A stretch of 62,000 nucleotides of DNA, taken from NCBI RefSeq assembly GCF_001949145.1, contig NW_019091445.1, forward strand, positions 884,650-946,649, given 5' to 3'. Positions 39,701-54,700 of the stretch are shown piece by piece (position 1 is the stretch's first letter; the number at the start of each line of letters is the position of its first letter). This stretch comes from Acanthaster planci (taxonomy: Eukaryota > Echinodermata > Asteroidea > Valvatida > Acanthasteridae). The translations under genes were made by a program, and so were the position numbers. The notes beneath the pieces are model-generated. The model was not told the origin of the DNA. It ran no database searches and saw only the letters and a program-made list of their open reading frames with translations.

Positions 39701-42700
39701 GTACATGTATTATTATTTTATCAATCCATTTCTTTTCGAATATAGACCATGATGGAATAGTAAAAGGCAAAGATTAAAGTTGCTGAATTTTGGGGGCAAG
39801 AATGATGCAGTATTCCAACACATGAAAGTGTAAAACGGCAACAAAACAAGTTCTTGGGTTACAACCATGACCAAAAAAAACATCACTGTAAAACATCTTG
39901 GGGATTTCATCTAAAACCGGGAACACAAGACGGCAGCAAAAAAGCCTCAAAGGCGTTTAGGTGGTGGGTTGGCAGCTGCTTAAGTTTCATGTTACCAAGT
40001 TGAACTCAACAATGACAAGAACATCGTATCTCTCCGCTCTCAGTGACAATGCAGACATGACAATGGATGATTCCAACCACAAAGAGTGAAATGAAAGACA
40101 CAATGTGGATGTTCTTTATTTCAAACATGTTAAAGGGATTCTGCAAACATTCCAAACATATTGACAACAATATCATGGGACTGAAATTCCAGACCAAGTT
40201 TGTTGGTATTTTAGTAATTATGGATCATCAGTCGGTATTGTTCAGAACTAAAAAAAACCCCACTATTTAGCAATACCAAGGCACTGTCGAATCCTATACA
40301 GGGTGAACGTGTAGAAACTGACACAGAACACTATCTTGAAAACTAGAGCTAATCAGAATTTTCAGCATCATGTCAATTCTCAGTGACCTAAAATGCAGGC
40401 AATTCACAAGGGAGTGTGCCATCAAGAGGTCGCAATGGAAAGGCCATTTTTTGCAGTGCACTGTGGGAAACAGTTGACAAAATTCTATTTGTCGGCTGCG
40501 CACAGTAACTCGAATTATTCCCAATGTTTGCTCATCAAGAAAGAAGATTCATCAGTGTATTTTGAGTTGCAGTGACTTGCTTCTTTTTACTGCTTCTGTT
40601 TACTTTCCCCAAAGTTGTCCGCAGCCATTTTCTTCACGACCGTAAACTCAACAAAAATGGCCTCTGCATGACAACTTCTTGGTGGTGCAATGTATTGTGA
40701 ATTGCCCCATTAGCCAAGTTGACCTCCTTAGTTTTGGAAGCATTTTGGTCATAGACCAATGCAGTCAGAAAGGGTTCGACCGCAGAGACATAATCCTCAT
40801 TTTGGCAGCCCAAGATTGCTTACCTTTTGAAGATGAGCACCTCTTGATATTTGGTGGTCTTTCTGAACAGGACCTCCTCCACTTTGTGGCAGTAGACCTG
40901 GCCATCCCAGACGTCGTAGTACCACCCATCCTTCATGAAGGAGCGGCCCGTCTCCATCTTCCCGATGATGAAAGTTGCCTGCCAATGAAAAGACTGACAA
41001 AATAAAACTTGAATTTCTATTCAGCGTTTCATCCTCACTTCCACCTGGGTGGAGTTTTCTACCTGAAACTGGTCAAACTACCTGGACAGTGCAGTGCGAT
41101 TGACAGTTAGCCTGAAAATGGGAAATTCTCTTCATATTTTTTTTCTCTCTTCCCAGGAAATCCATTTTCATTTCACAAAGCTTGAAAACCTTTTTCACAA
41201 AAGAGTGCAAAGATTTTCACCCAGTTTCGCACGATTGGGAAAAGATTTTCAAAAGGTTTTTTTTCTGCAAGCAAGAAAACATTTCATGCCTTTTCACACG
41301 ATTGGAAAACTATTTTCACGGCTGGTAAAATGTGTGCGTGAATACAAAAGTGACTTCTTTTCACAAAATATCCCTTTCAACTGCCCGGTAGAGTACATAT
41401 ACGAGTACAAAAAACAAATGGCACATACCGATAACCTTTGCATGTCGACCCCACACGTGACTCTTTCCGAAACAGAAGGTACACTGTATGCAATATACAC
41501 GTGTACACGTACAGGAATATCGGAGCAGAAACCCAAATGAGCGTGGGTGCACTGCTGGTCACGGTGAGGCGCACAGTGGAGGACCTTTTAAAGTTTTGGC
41601 AAATGTTTAATGACCTGGTGCCTGGAAATGTGGGCGGGCTTCAACAATCTTCATATCAAACTCAAACAGTATTAATGTGTCGATGACGTCCTGCTGATCA
41701 AGGGTTCATGAAACTTTCGTACACGTGGGATGCAGTGGCGTGACTGGGGTATACATGTATCTTGGGGAGGGGGGCAACTTGGAGGGGTCCACATTTTCTA
41801 GAAGGGGAGGGGTAAAATCAATGGGTCCAGTCATAGTTAAAAAACTGGCCATTTTTCCCCCTTTCTCTAATCTCTGAGCAGGTGGGGAGGGGCTACAGAA
41901 ATGGCCTTCGAACAAGTGCAAAGTGTGCTACTGCAGATGCCTTTTAAAGCCAGCTCTTCTGGTACACTTGCTAACTACATGTACAGGTGGGTCATTCTAT
42001 AAATTCGGGGACCAAAAGTGTGACATTTTTGTGTCCCCTGTTGCACCTCAACTGTGTCATTTGACACTGGGCATACATGTATGTATGCAATGCAATTTGG
42101 CAAATTTGCATTAATTCTATCACTCTCCCAACTTAGAGAAATGGTTCTAACCTTACAAATGATGTGTCAAATGTGACAGGGACTAGAATAATTTGCACCC
42201 CTAATTGCTAGAATTACCCATGTCTGTGTCTACTCTTGATCCCTGCAATTATCCATTCCGACCTGACCTTTCTGCATCGACGTGTAGCTGCGCGGCCAGG
42301 GAGGAAAAAATTTCCCCCATTCACAAACTGGTACCCTACATACATGGACATGCAGCAGTCTCCATAACCTTCCCCGGTACCCACCCTTCCCCACCCCGTA
42401 CAAATGAACAAATAAAGAAGAGGAAAGAAAGAATAGTCAAAGGGCAAGCAACAGGGCAATGGGAAGCGATATGATCATATATCACCAATAGAGGCTTTGC
42501 ACAGTAGCCATCTTGCAGGCATTTCCTTTGTTTCGCAGTTAGACCTCCTTTGTGCTGATAACCCAGCGGAACAAAAACAATCGCCTGCAAGATGGTGGCC
42601 ATGCAAACCCTCTATCCGCTTGAAGGCAAGTACACGTTACATTTGAATTGATGCTCGTTCCACCACCAATGGTTTGTCAGTTTGGCCCCCTTGCACAGAA

Positions 42701-45700
42701 CACTTCACCATACTGGCCGGGGACTGTGTATGACTCCAAGGCCCCTAACCCCCTGGGGTGTATGTAAAATCATACTGAAATTGGAGGATTGAGGGCCATC
42801 AGGTTTAAGACCTATCTTAACTGATATGACTCCGAGGTCACCAAAGGCACATATCCAAACTGATACATGCGTAACAGTGGTCTTAGCATCCTTATCATGG
42901 TATCGCAATGATCAGTCATTGCAAATTTGCTCGGCCGAACAATGAAGACCCCTTCACCTCTCTGCAACCAGGGGGTACCATGGTATCACCTACGGTACCC
43001 TGTTCTGCTGTCCGTGGGAACACCGGTCAAGCTGGTCAATGCATTGGGCACTGGCGTCTGTATGTGCTCAGTGCACACATCCGTTTGCCTCAGCAGACGA
43101 GCAGGCTATGGCTCTGACTGACCACTGCTCACACCGACTGCGCAGCACTCAACAACTAACCCACCTGGCATCTCACACAATGAGAGGGGCGATTAAGGCC
43201 AAATGCACCGCATCCAAATGTCAAACAGGCAGAACTTTTATGGCATTTCATCCAAATGGCAACATTTACATGTACCATGTGCGGCTGGTTCAGCATCACC
43301 TCAGACATGACTATATGTACATGTACATGTACACACCTTTATACTGTACGTGTATATTTACGTGACTTTAACCCCTTGACGACAGGAATTTTTTTCCGAA
43401 AGCCGACTGCAAGAATTCCGGCCTCGCTTGGCCACAAAGGCCACCTGCCAAACCGCAAATTCTTGGTTTGTGGCCCAGCGTGCACTGCCCACTTTGAATT
43501 ACACAGTGAAAAGGCTCATTGTTCAGTGGCATGCGGCTCTACTCACGCTTCCACATTCCCATTGCCTCCTTTCAAAGTGAGGACTATTGTGAAGCTGGTG
43601 ATTATGATGCAAATTCAGTCTTTTCATTTCTTGGCTACACACAAAGGCCAATCACCATATATACAAGAGCCAGGGTCTGCCTTCTTTCACCATGTTCGCT
43701 CGAGCGTGGGTCGAGAATAATAGCTGAAAAGCGGGCTGAGGATCTCAATTTTTACGGCGGCTCTTACCATCTTCCGGCGCGGAGGGGTTAAAAGTACTAA
43801 TACGCTGATCTGGAAGGTTACATGTATTTTGACTTGTGGCTTTGCAACCTGCACCACCGACAGCGGTTTTTAAAGCCCCAAAAGTTCTCCATTTCTCTCA
43901 ACTGGGGAAAAAATCAACGAGGCTATCACTGATGGCCTCTTCTGATGTCAAAATATGACAGTGCCAGATTAAAATCAATAAAAAAGGGTCAAGCGAGGTC
44001 GTACGGAAGGAAATGAGTTAATCTCCCCATCCCCCCATCAGGAAAAGTCCCCCACTCCACTCTCAGCATGATATGGTACATCGTACCATGCATGAACCAA
44101 TGATAGGAATAAAACATGTTCACTCTCCCCCTCCCATCATATGCCCCAAACCAGATGTTCATGCCATAAGCCGGCGGATCAGATGGGCACGGATTTTAGT
44201 TTAGTAATAAATGCAAGTTCCCCACAATCAACCAACAGAGAAAAAAAACAAAAGGGGGAGCTGGATGGTTTGTATCACTTGGGGGCACGGTTACATGTAT
44301 GTACCGGCAAATACATGTACATTGTAGTCTTGAATTACCTCTGACGTGTTTCACTTTTGGACATGCGGTGTTGGAATGCTGAGGAATCATTGAAAAGGGA
44401 GAGGGCGGATGGGTGCTTTTGAGCACACAGGGGTATTTTAAATTCTTGTCAACAGTGGCGGAACGGTTTTAAAAGTGCGGGGGGAGCAGGCCCCAACCAT
44501 TAGACTGAAAAGAATATAATTACGAAGTTGCACTGTACCACCAACGAAAGGGATAACTATAGTACCTTTTCAAAGGTGGGAGGCAATGTCCCCCCCTCCC
44601 AGTACTCGGCTGGATTTTAGCACTCTCTGATCCGACTTTTCCTACTCAGAATTTGGCATGAAGTGAGCACTTACAGATCGAAGAACAAGTTTCTGCCTTG
44701 GTTTCATTTTCTTGAATCCCTCTCGTTTGATATTTGAGGGGTTGGGGTGGGGGGGGTTGTTTTTTTGTTTTGTAACTGCCGTGACAAATATAGGGGGAAG
44801 AGATCCTTGGCACGTTCACCCTTGTGTAAAAAGTAAAAGAGGACATTTATTTCCCCCCCCCTTCACTCAACTGCAACGAGCAATTAACAAATTACACTTT
44901 AGAAAGCATGTCATTTAGAAATGCTCATGAGGTACCTGATGAAGCTTTACCTACACGTCCTTTTCAAACCAAGAACAAATGTACACTGTGTTCAATTTCG
45001 CCACGCGTGACAAGTTCCGTAAGCAGCGAGGCAAATACCGGTAGGCTTATTTATTAGCCCACTGCAAGGCCAATGTGCAACAGATGTGCTGGCTAATGTT
45101 GAAACAAAGCATTCAAGTTTCACTATCAATTAAATACGGGTACATGTATGTCAGACTACGACTGAAGACACAGCACTGGCATACCATCCCTGGGGGACGC
45201 CTTCCCCCCCTCCCCCTTGCCATTTTTGGGGGGATAGCCATAGGATCATCCCCTACCCCAATTTTTGTGCCAGGCAAAAATAAAACTGCTACCGATGATC
45301 ATCAGCCTCATGCAATCAATTAAGAGACAGTAGTAGTAAAAAGGTACATGTACCTCTTACTCAACAATACATCAGCACCAGACCGAGTACTACTTTTACG
45401 ACCGAGAAAACACTGCAACACACTACAACAAACGCAACTAAAAGCCAAGCTCTAAACTAGGTATCTTCAGGGGGATAAGTCCGGAGAAAGTAGAGACACA
45501 GGAAACAAACTTCTCAGCTTCATAAGAGACAAAAAGGACAAAGAGAATATTTTTGAAATGCCAGAAAGCAATCAAACCCTAGAAACTAACCAAACTGACT
45601 AAAACCAAAGACCTCACGTTGAAGATACTTAAAGAAACTAACAACAATTATTTAAACCGATTAAAACAAAATCAGGCACAAAAGCCAATGCAGTGTGTGA

Positions 45701-48700
45701 ATAGTGGAACATATTGTACGTCTCCAGTCACCTTATCTGTTTATCTAGAACAAGGAAAGAACTTTTTTTTTGGTGTATTTAAACTGCTGAAACTTGAGAC
45801 AACTTTTACATGAAACGGCCAAAAACAGTGGTCAAAACCCCTCAAAAACTGCAAAGCAAAGGAAGGCCACCAAAAACAAACATTTTACACAAAAATCAAA
45901 CAGAAAACCAGTGACAGCATCCAACAGAACTCACCATCAAAAGCACTCAAGCATAAACAAGCAAAGAAAATAAAAGACTAGAAAAGTATATTCCAATCAC
46001 AACATGGAGACACAATATCATCAGGATAAAAATGCATATTGTTGTGGTAGAACCGAAACAAGTGCTTCTAAAAATGATCTAACCGAAACCACTAAGTTCC
46101 CTTCAAAGTTAACCATACGAGCAGTAAATTTCCAATAGAAGACACCTGTTACTGCATTAACTTGGAACTGGCTGCGGTGATAAAGGCAAAACACTAACCC
46201 TTCCATGAACCTGCCGCATCTTCTGTGCACTGGACATGACTTTAATACAGAAGGCTCTGCTATATACTCACTAAGTATGTACAATGTACATGAACACGTA
46301 CCAGTGCGTATATACACTAACTAGAGTAGAGTGGCCACGAGTCACTTATCGACATACATTAAATGGAAACGACACACATGTACGGGTAGGCGTAAAGGCA
46401 AGCAGAAAGGCAACTTTAGATAAGCAATTAAACATGTCTAGACTCAACGACCATCACATGTTTTAAATCAGAGTAACAGATTCTGGCTGTCTTCATCAGT
46501 CAACAGAGTACCATATTGGACCGAGAAAAGAGCCACCTTTGGGGCCATTTTGTTGTTTTGTTGTTACAATACATTAAAAACTTGCGATAGTCTTTCGAAG
46601 GGATCGGAACTAGAACAGTTGCCTAATAGTAACAGGGATGAGATTGACCAACAACAAAACCAGCTGAAAACAGCTGAAAAAAGGCATACAGAAGCTGAAC
46701 TGGGAAAATCTCCTACACTTTTGTAAACAGCCAGCGAGGAAAAAAAGCTGAAATCCAAAAACAAGAAGGCTGAAATCAGCTAAATATCTGAGAAATCTCA
46801 CCCCTGTAGTAACTTACATGTACCTGTACCAAGTCCACAGCAGACCAAATTTCGGTGCGGATGTTACAAATGAAAGGCAGCGATGGAACTGTGGCGTGCT
46901 CGCCACAACGCAGGCCTGCACGCTTGGGGTTTGTGAGGTCAAAGTCACAGGGGCAGAGCTTACCCTCAATCTCCGCGAGAAACTTGGCAGTGCTATTAAA
47001 GGGGCACCTGCATGGACAATAAAAGAGGCAGCAACTACAAATGCACTCTGCTACACGTACATGTACTGGTACATCCTCACCGCATCAAACCCACGGCTGT
47101 CCACAGCAATGCTGGACAAGGAAAAGAAGCTGTACGCTGAAAAAAATAAGAACAATCATCTATTCACAAGCAAAACTGGTTGCAGGCTAAATAACCCTTC
47201 AGAGGCAGCGCGATGACACTTCAGAGCTCTCATCTGAGGTACGTGTAGATGCATCATCGGTCTCATACCGCTGGCTCATCATCAGGTGCGGAAGAAGAGT
47301 CCGATATCTCCGATGAGACATCACTGTCACTGCTGACATCCGTGAGGAGATTGAAGCTCGTCCTCAGCATCACAGAACTCAGGAAGGCGAGGCGGAAAAC
47401 CAACACATGCTCCCTCTACTCCATGAAGAAATGGCGGACAGGAAGGAGGAAGGAGAGGAGGGCAATCGGCCTAGGCATCCTCTTCCATATCAAAGGGAAA
47501 TACATGTATTAGAATGTATCTGTACTTGTATCGTCTGAGTACCGATACATGTGCGTGTATGTATGTGCTGACCCAAGCTGCCGGACGACAAAGATTATAT
47601 CTCCCACCTGCCGGACGACTTCCTTAGGTCTTTCCTCCCCTTTAGCTTTACATTAATATCCGATGGTATGGTATCTTGTTGGCTACCAATATCTGATCAC
47701 CTGGATATTAAACGACTGAACTCTTTCAACTCTGTGGTAGGCCCTCGTCTTCTCCTTCTGTCATGCCACTTCAGCCAACTGCTCTACCTTCCGGGAGGCT
47801 TCCTGGAAATGTTGTTCAAGCTCCTGAACCTGGGTGGTTTGGGGACAGTCTTGCTTTTCTTCGTGGAACTCTGGTTGGTTGAGGAGGTCCACTGGGTATG
47901 AGGTTCCCCGGGGTACATCAAGTGGCATCGAGCACAACCTGTGCTTACATGTGTAGTTGGATTTCTGATGCAGTCTGAGGGTTCCCAACATCGACAACAG
48001 CGTGCAATTAAACCGCTCCATCATCACATTTTCTTGAAGTCTTGCTTTTGGTATGTGCGGTACCTAGCAGATCACACAGCTAAAACTAATGACCTAACAC
48101 ACATACCGGTACTTCTCACCATATTGAATGGATACCTGCTTTTGATACATGTACATTAACAAACAAATTGGCCAATTTATTACACTCATTATGGTCAACT
48201 CCGTGTAGTAACAAATGAGGTGGTTCATGAATTTTCCTAATACATGTACATAAAACAATACCTCCAGGGGAACTTATTGAAACTCAATATTGCGTATGAC
48301 AATTCAAACAATCGTAGTTGAACAACGGACACGTCATGACAAAACTTACCACTGACTAGGCACACTATCATAACTGCAGTAAGTATGGGTAGCAATCTGA
48401 AACCGGAGGGTGAAAAGCATTTGTTCTCAACACTACTGGCCTTTCCATTGATGGGCCAGGGCAAGTACAGTGTAGCTGAAAGGGGCCTTTGTTGGAGGGG
48501 GAGACTTCATGTACGGTACATGTACCCTATACAATTACTTCTCCAAAATTTACAGTGAATTTGCCCTGGACTGGCCCACATGCTAAATGTGTGGGTGGGG
48601 TTTGAGAGAAATACTCCATGTACGCAGCCCCAATTTTGTTTTCTTAACGGGGGACTCCGACGGGAAACAAAGGTGGAGCGGCTGGGAGTGAATGTCACAC

Positions 48701-51700
48701 CAGTCATTTAAATGTTGCCGCTATCTACTATCTAAAAAGGGACCTCAAGTTTCCATCCCATGCCAAAGCACGGCACCCTCCCACCAACCAGCGAATAAGA
48801 GAGAGGCTGGCGCAAAATAGACTGCACATGTGCGTTTCTGAAGAGGAGGGCCACTCGTGCTCAGCACATGACCATGTTGGCTCACGGACCAGCTGTCCCT
48901 CCCCCCAATGTACATCACCATCTCTTGTTCACAAGTACAAGTACCCAGTAGACACATTACACATGTGAGCATATCAGTTGATATAGATATATGTAAGTTT
49001 TGGGACAACCCTCCACCCCCACCCCACATTGTCAAATGATACCTTGCACCCCACTCCTTTCCCCCTTTTGTTGTGGCTTTTTCCATTGGATTGTTTGGTA
49101 GGTGCCCTCTCTCCCCGGCCCTCCCCTACCTGTCTCCCCTAAAACGCAAAACCTGGCAGAGCCCACAGAATCAGTTGCAAGCCAACGGGGCAAGGTTTGT
49201 GCACACTAAACTGAAAACCAGCCGTGCACACTTCACATTATGGGGATGCACAGCGTGCATGCCGATGTCTGGTATCTTTCACTTTCCCCTGATGACATGT
49301 TCCATCACCAAACAGATCCTGCTTAAAATGACAGATCACAGCCCTGAGATGCATCGTACATGTAAATCCATCGACTGTTGTGATATGGGTTAAGTGAGAT
49401 CCTACTATAGTGCATGGCATCCACACCGTTACAGCTAGGAAAGTTGCGAGTTGGAATATCGGGACACGGATGCCCATTTGTACCTGTACCGGTCGTCATT
49501 TTTGGAATTTCTGAAGCTTCGGGTATGGGGGAAAAAACAAGAAAAAAGTTTCAGACAAATCGACAGAGCAAAGTTGTTGGGAAACTGTCCATACCAGAAA
49601 ATGATTGACATACACACCTCTGAATCCGTGTCGGTATCTGTTGTCACGGCACCTCCCTCAGCCACCGCCACTGCTCCTGCCAAATTCACTTGTGCACCGT
49701 AAAAGACCACTTTTCAGCCAAATGGACATGTACATCAGAGAACCTGCAATGGCTTTTCAAATGAGGCAATGCTCTGGCACTGTATCTGGGTACAGACACA
49801 CCTCCCAAATACCCTGGGAACTTCAACAAAGGCACACCAAACAAAAAGGCGCCAGACTCCAGTGCACACCAACGCGTAGTTGTGCGTCTACAAAAGCCAC
49901 CAATAACTACCCTTCCATCATTTGCCGAAGGCTTAACTACAAGTATTTACACCTACAACAGTGTTTGTTAACACCTTCAAGTACACAGGTACAGTGTATG
50001 TGTAAGTAAAATGTCAACATTCATGTCACGGCTATTGTTCCGCTATATTTCCATTTATTGGTAATTCCAGAAATTAGGGGGTCCTTTTTTTTCATGTCCC
50101 TGTCACATGGGTTCAGAACTCATTTTCTACTTTCCAAGAGTGTTGAATTAATGCAAATTACCGGCAAAACAAAAAGTGACGGTTTGAAATCAATTCCGGT
50201 GATATTTCCGTGTCAAATAACAAAGGTCAGATGTAAAAGTGACACAAAAATGTCAGACTTTTTGGACCCTGATTTTCTGGAATTACCCATGTACGGTATG
50301 TACGTGTTCCTAGCTCATGCCCTCTGGAATAATATCAATACACGGGAATGCACGCACTTCACGTTTTGGAGACCGCAGAGGAAAAGTACACGGAACTCCC
50401 TAATACTATTACTTATACCTTATTTTGAATTTAGTAATTTGCTTCAAATAAATTAGTAATTCGTCAAAACGAATTTGTGTAAGGTTGAAAATTTCATTGG
50501 CACGATTTGGCTTTCGTTGAGACCTGGTACTCTGAACGACACGTTCATGTCATTTCACAGTTTAGTTGAATGCTTTATTGTAAAACAAACGTTAGTGCAT
50601 AGCTTTACGAAACATTGACAAAAAGAAGAAAGAATTCAGACAGAAGAAGTGGCTCTCTTTGAGGGGAATACACTATGATCGACAAAGTGCTACGGTTTCA
50701 ACACAGTACACTGTCGGGGATTGCAAATGCAGTCTTGATATACCGATACCAGCACCAATGTAAATGTACGGTGTGACCATTGGGTACACTGTACAGAAGA
50801 ACATATACATGTACACATGTGTGGAAGTGAGCAAGTCCACACGTCTTCATTTATTGCGCTGTGTGGACATCTTTTGTAACCCAGGTCAAAACAAGGCATA
50901 GCAAACTTGTGTGCACGTACAGGCCAAGGAACAGGTAGCTTGGGTTTGATACTGGAGGCAGTGTGGCAAACATGTAGGACGGGTTGAACTGTACACAAAT
51001 GGGCTCAGTCATGCAGAAGGTACATGTACGTATATACATGCATATGGTAGCTTTGTGCTACCAAGCATCCAACCACACTAAAACCCCTAACCCCCTTGGG
51101 TGTACGTACCCGGTAAAATCATATTGAATTCGGAGAGATTTGGACTTTGAGGGTTAACTACAGTAATGAGCCAATTCATATCAAACGGTAGTGATGCATC
51201 ATTGCCGTGTCATATTCATGTCGCAAAGGTGTGTGGAAACTTCAGCACAATGCAGAACCAGTCAGCTATTAGAACCGTCCTTCCCACTGGCGGCACCAGT
51301 GCACCATTGTTAAACGTGTCTTAACTTGTCAAGGTTGGCTTTATCGTGCATTGGTATCCAGAGAAATTGCAAACACATTCATGACACACCGCACTCTGCC
51401 TTTGTTGTCCTCACATAAAGGGCACTTACCAGAACCTCAATACACACATAAGGGCTGGCAGTGCACTTTTCACCTTATGAAAAATGCCAAAATTTAAAGT
51501 ATATTGGCCCTGGACTGGCCCACCTGCTAAATGTGTGGGTGGGGTGTGGGAGAAATAATCCATGTACATGTACGGAGCCCCAATTTTGTTTACTTCACGG
51601 AGGACTCCCTACGCAGCTTCACTGAGCTGCACGCTACCGTACATCAAGGCTAAAACGGAAGAATGGCAAGATGGGAAGCGAGCGACGACCAGAAACAAAG

Positions 51701-54700
51701 GCGGACAGGCTGGGAGTGAATGTCACACCAGTCATTTAAATGTTGCCGGTTTCACTATCTAAAAAGGGACCTCAAGTTTCCCTCCCATGCCAAAGCACGG
51801 CACCCTCCCACCAACCAGCGAATAAGAGAGAGGCTGACGCAAAATAGACTGCACATGTGCGTTTCTGAAGAGGAGGGCCACTCGCGCTCAGCACATGACC
51901 ATGTTGGCTCACGGGCCAGCTGTCCCCCCCCCCATGTACATCATCATCTCTCCCAACCCACCAGGTCAAATGATACCTTGCCACATTTGTACCTGTACGG
52001 GTCGTCATTTTTGGAATCTCTGAAGCTTCAGGTACGGGGGGAAAAAAAGAAGAAAAAAGTTTCAGACAAATCAGCAGAGAAAAGTTGTTGGGAAACTGTT
52101 CATGCCAGAAAATGATCGACACACACACCTCTGAATACCTGGCGGTATCTGTTGTCACGGCACCTCCCTCAGCCATCTCGCCACCTGCACTGCTCCTGCC
52201 AAATGCACTTTTGCACTCTAAAAGACCAAGCTAAATGGACATGTACACTGAACATGTACATCAGCGAACCCGCACTGGCTTCTCAAATGACGCAATGCTC
52301 TGGCACTGTATCTGGGTACAGACACACCTCCCAAATGCCCTGGAAACTTCAACAAAGGCACACCAAACAAAACGGCGCCAGACACCAGTGCCCACCATAG
52401 CGTAGCTGAGCGTCTACAAAAGCCACCAATAACTACTCTTCCATCATTTGCCGAAGGCTTAACTACAAGTATTTACACGTACAACAGTGTTCATAAACAC
52501 CTACAAGTACCCAGGTATGTGTACGTAAAATGTCAACATTCATGTCACGGCTATTATTCCGCTACCGTCTCTATTAATGGGTAATTCCAGAAATTAGGGG
52601 CCATTTTTTATGTGTGTCCTTCTCACATCTCGCATACATTGTATGAGTTTGTAAGTTCAGAACATATTTTCTCATTTCGAAGAGTGGTGAATTAATGCAA
52701 ATTACCGGCAAAACAGAGAGTACCATCGTGAAATCAATTCCGGTGATATTTCCACGTCAAATAATAGGTCAGATGTACTGGTAACAGGATCCCTGAATTT
52801 CTGGAATTACCCTTGTATGTGTACATAAGAGTAAAATCTTGTACAAAATTAACATCCCTGACGCACAGCCAATATTAATATCCAGAATGATGCTGCCATG
52901 CACAATTGGATTCTGATGCAGCTATACCAAAAACAAAGAGTGGTGGCATGCACGGTCATTTGCAAAAGTTTAATAACACCTGGAATTTTATTGGTATTTC
53001 TGTCACTGGGCCTGCATTACATTGTCTCATTGAATGATTACTTAATGTACTATGTTTTCACAGTGGTGCAAACATCAGTGTACCGGTATAGTGCTTTATA
53101 CCCATCTGAATGAAATTTTTTTTGCAAAGGCAGGTACATTTTGTCTGTGAGGCTTGTCTACATGCGAGACATAAAGGAGGGCACACTAACTACAAGACTG
53201 TTAACATTTCAAATCATGGAAATGTAGTCAAATAACTGTTTAACCAAGACACTAAAATTACACATTGAAAAGAAACATCAGTTGTCATGATTGATTGGTT
53301 TAAGTTTGGGTTTGTTCAGGTGAATGCATTTTGTATGGGTGGTCCTAAACTTTGGTAAATGACTGTATATTGGTACATGTAGACGTGTGATGGTCACACC
53401 GCAACATCTCTGCACGGACACTCCACTCAGATCAAACGTGCATTGCCTAGGTCTTTTGAAATCCACCAAGAGGTTGGAGAGGATTCGGCAGTATTCAGGG
53501 TATATGGTCCAGAAAGGCCGGATCCCCTATTGGATGTCCCCTAGCCTGAAATCTCCGGAGCCTGGCCCAAAAGTCACAGATCGAGAGAACCATTGTACAT
53601 GTACATATTGTGCATGAACACTCGGCAAGGCATTTTGAAAAAGTTCTGAGCCATATACATGTACATGTACATAATGTAGGGATCTGGGAATTCCCCAGTT
53701 AAATCAGCGGATTATGTGCCCTTCAAACCTTGTGTACATCTTCGAGGTGTGATTGGGCCCACATGCACACCTAGAGTGTACATATTTTTGAGAAGTCATG
53801 CCTGTCCGCCAGAAGGCAAGTGGCCTACAATGTTATACTTTTTGGGCAGGACTGAAGAAGGTCGGCGGGCTTCCAAGGTTTTTTTTCGGGAGTGCTATGC
53901 TAGACATTTGGGTGGATGGACGTGGTGATGGCTCTGCCAGGGATCGCATAGACTGTGGCATCTACCCGTATTATCCAAGCAGTTTTCTTTATTAACCCCT
54001 TCGTGCCGGGAGACGGTAAGAGCCGCCGTAAAAATTGAGATCCTCAGCCCGCTTTTCAGCTATTATTCTCGGCCCACGCTCGAGCGAACACAGTGAAAGA
54101 AGGCAGACCCTGCCTCTTGTATATATGGTGAAGGGTCTTTGTGAGTAGCCGAGCAATGAAAAGACCGAATTTGCATCATAATCACCAGCTTCACAATAGT
54201 CCCCACTTTGAAAAGAGGCAACGGGAATGTGGAAGCGTGAGTAGAGCCACATGCCACCGAACAATGAGCCTTTTCACTGTGAAATTCAAACCGTGCAGAG
54301 CATGCAGGGCCACAAACCGAGAATTTGCGGTTTGGTAGGTGGCTTTCGTGGCCAAGCGAGGCTGGAATTCTTGGAGTCAGCTTCATAAAAAAATTCCCGT
54401 CGTCAAGGGGTTAAGCAACGGTGAAATAAAAGGAATCCAGCCCGTTTGAAGTACATGTACATGAACTCAAGTCTTTTGCCTGCTGAGCTTTCTGTTTTGC
54501 CTGGCCTCCAATTCCCCCTTCAGTGGTGGACAGACCGCCACCCCCGTGCAACCAGCCGCGGGGCCGGACCGATAAATACACAATATACAGTAACTGGTAC
54601 TTTGTATCCAGTATACTAGGCAGAAGGCCTTTTAGAAGGGGCGGTTCTAAAGGGGGGGCACTAGACCCTTCACATGTGACCTCACCTGTTAACTTTTGGT

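Noticed and set aside
43256-43720. 154-codon frame, similar to a frame at 54063-54386
   Set aside because: The similarity is explained by two copies of one TTAA element; no transposase or other domain is visible.
47249-47512. 87-codon frame with [14 protein letters not shown]
   Set aside because: Protein-like composition but no recognisable family, no splice partners and a repeat-rich setting.
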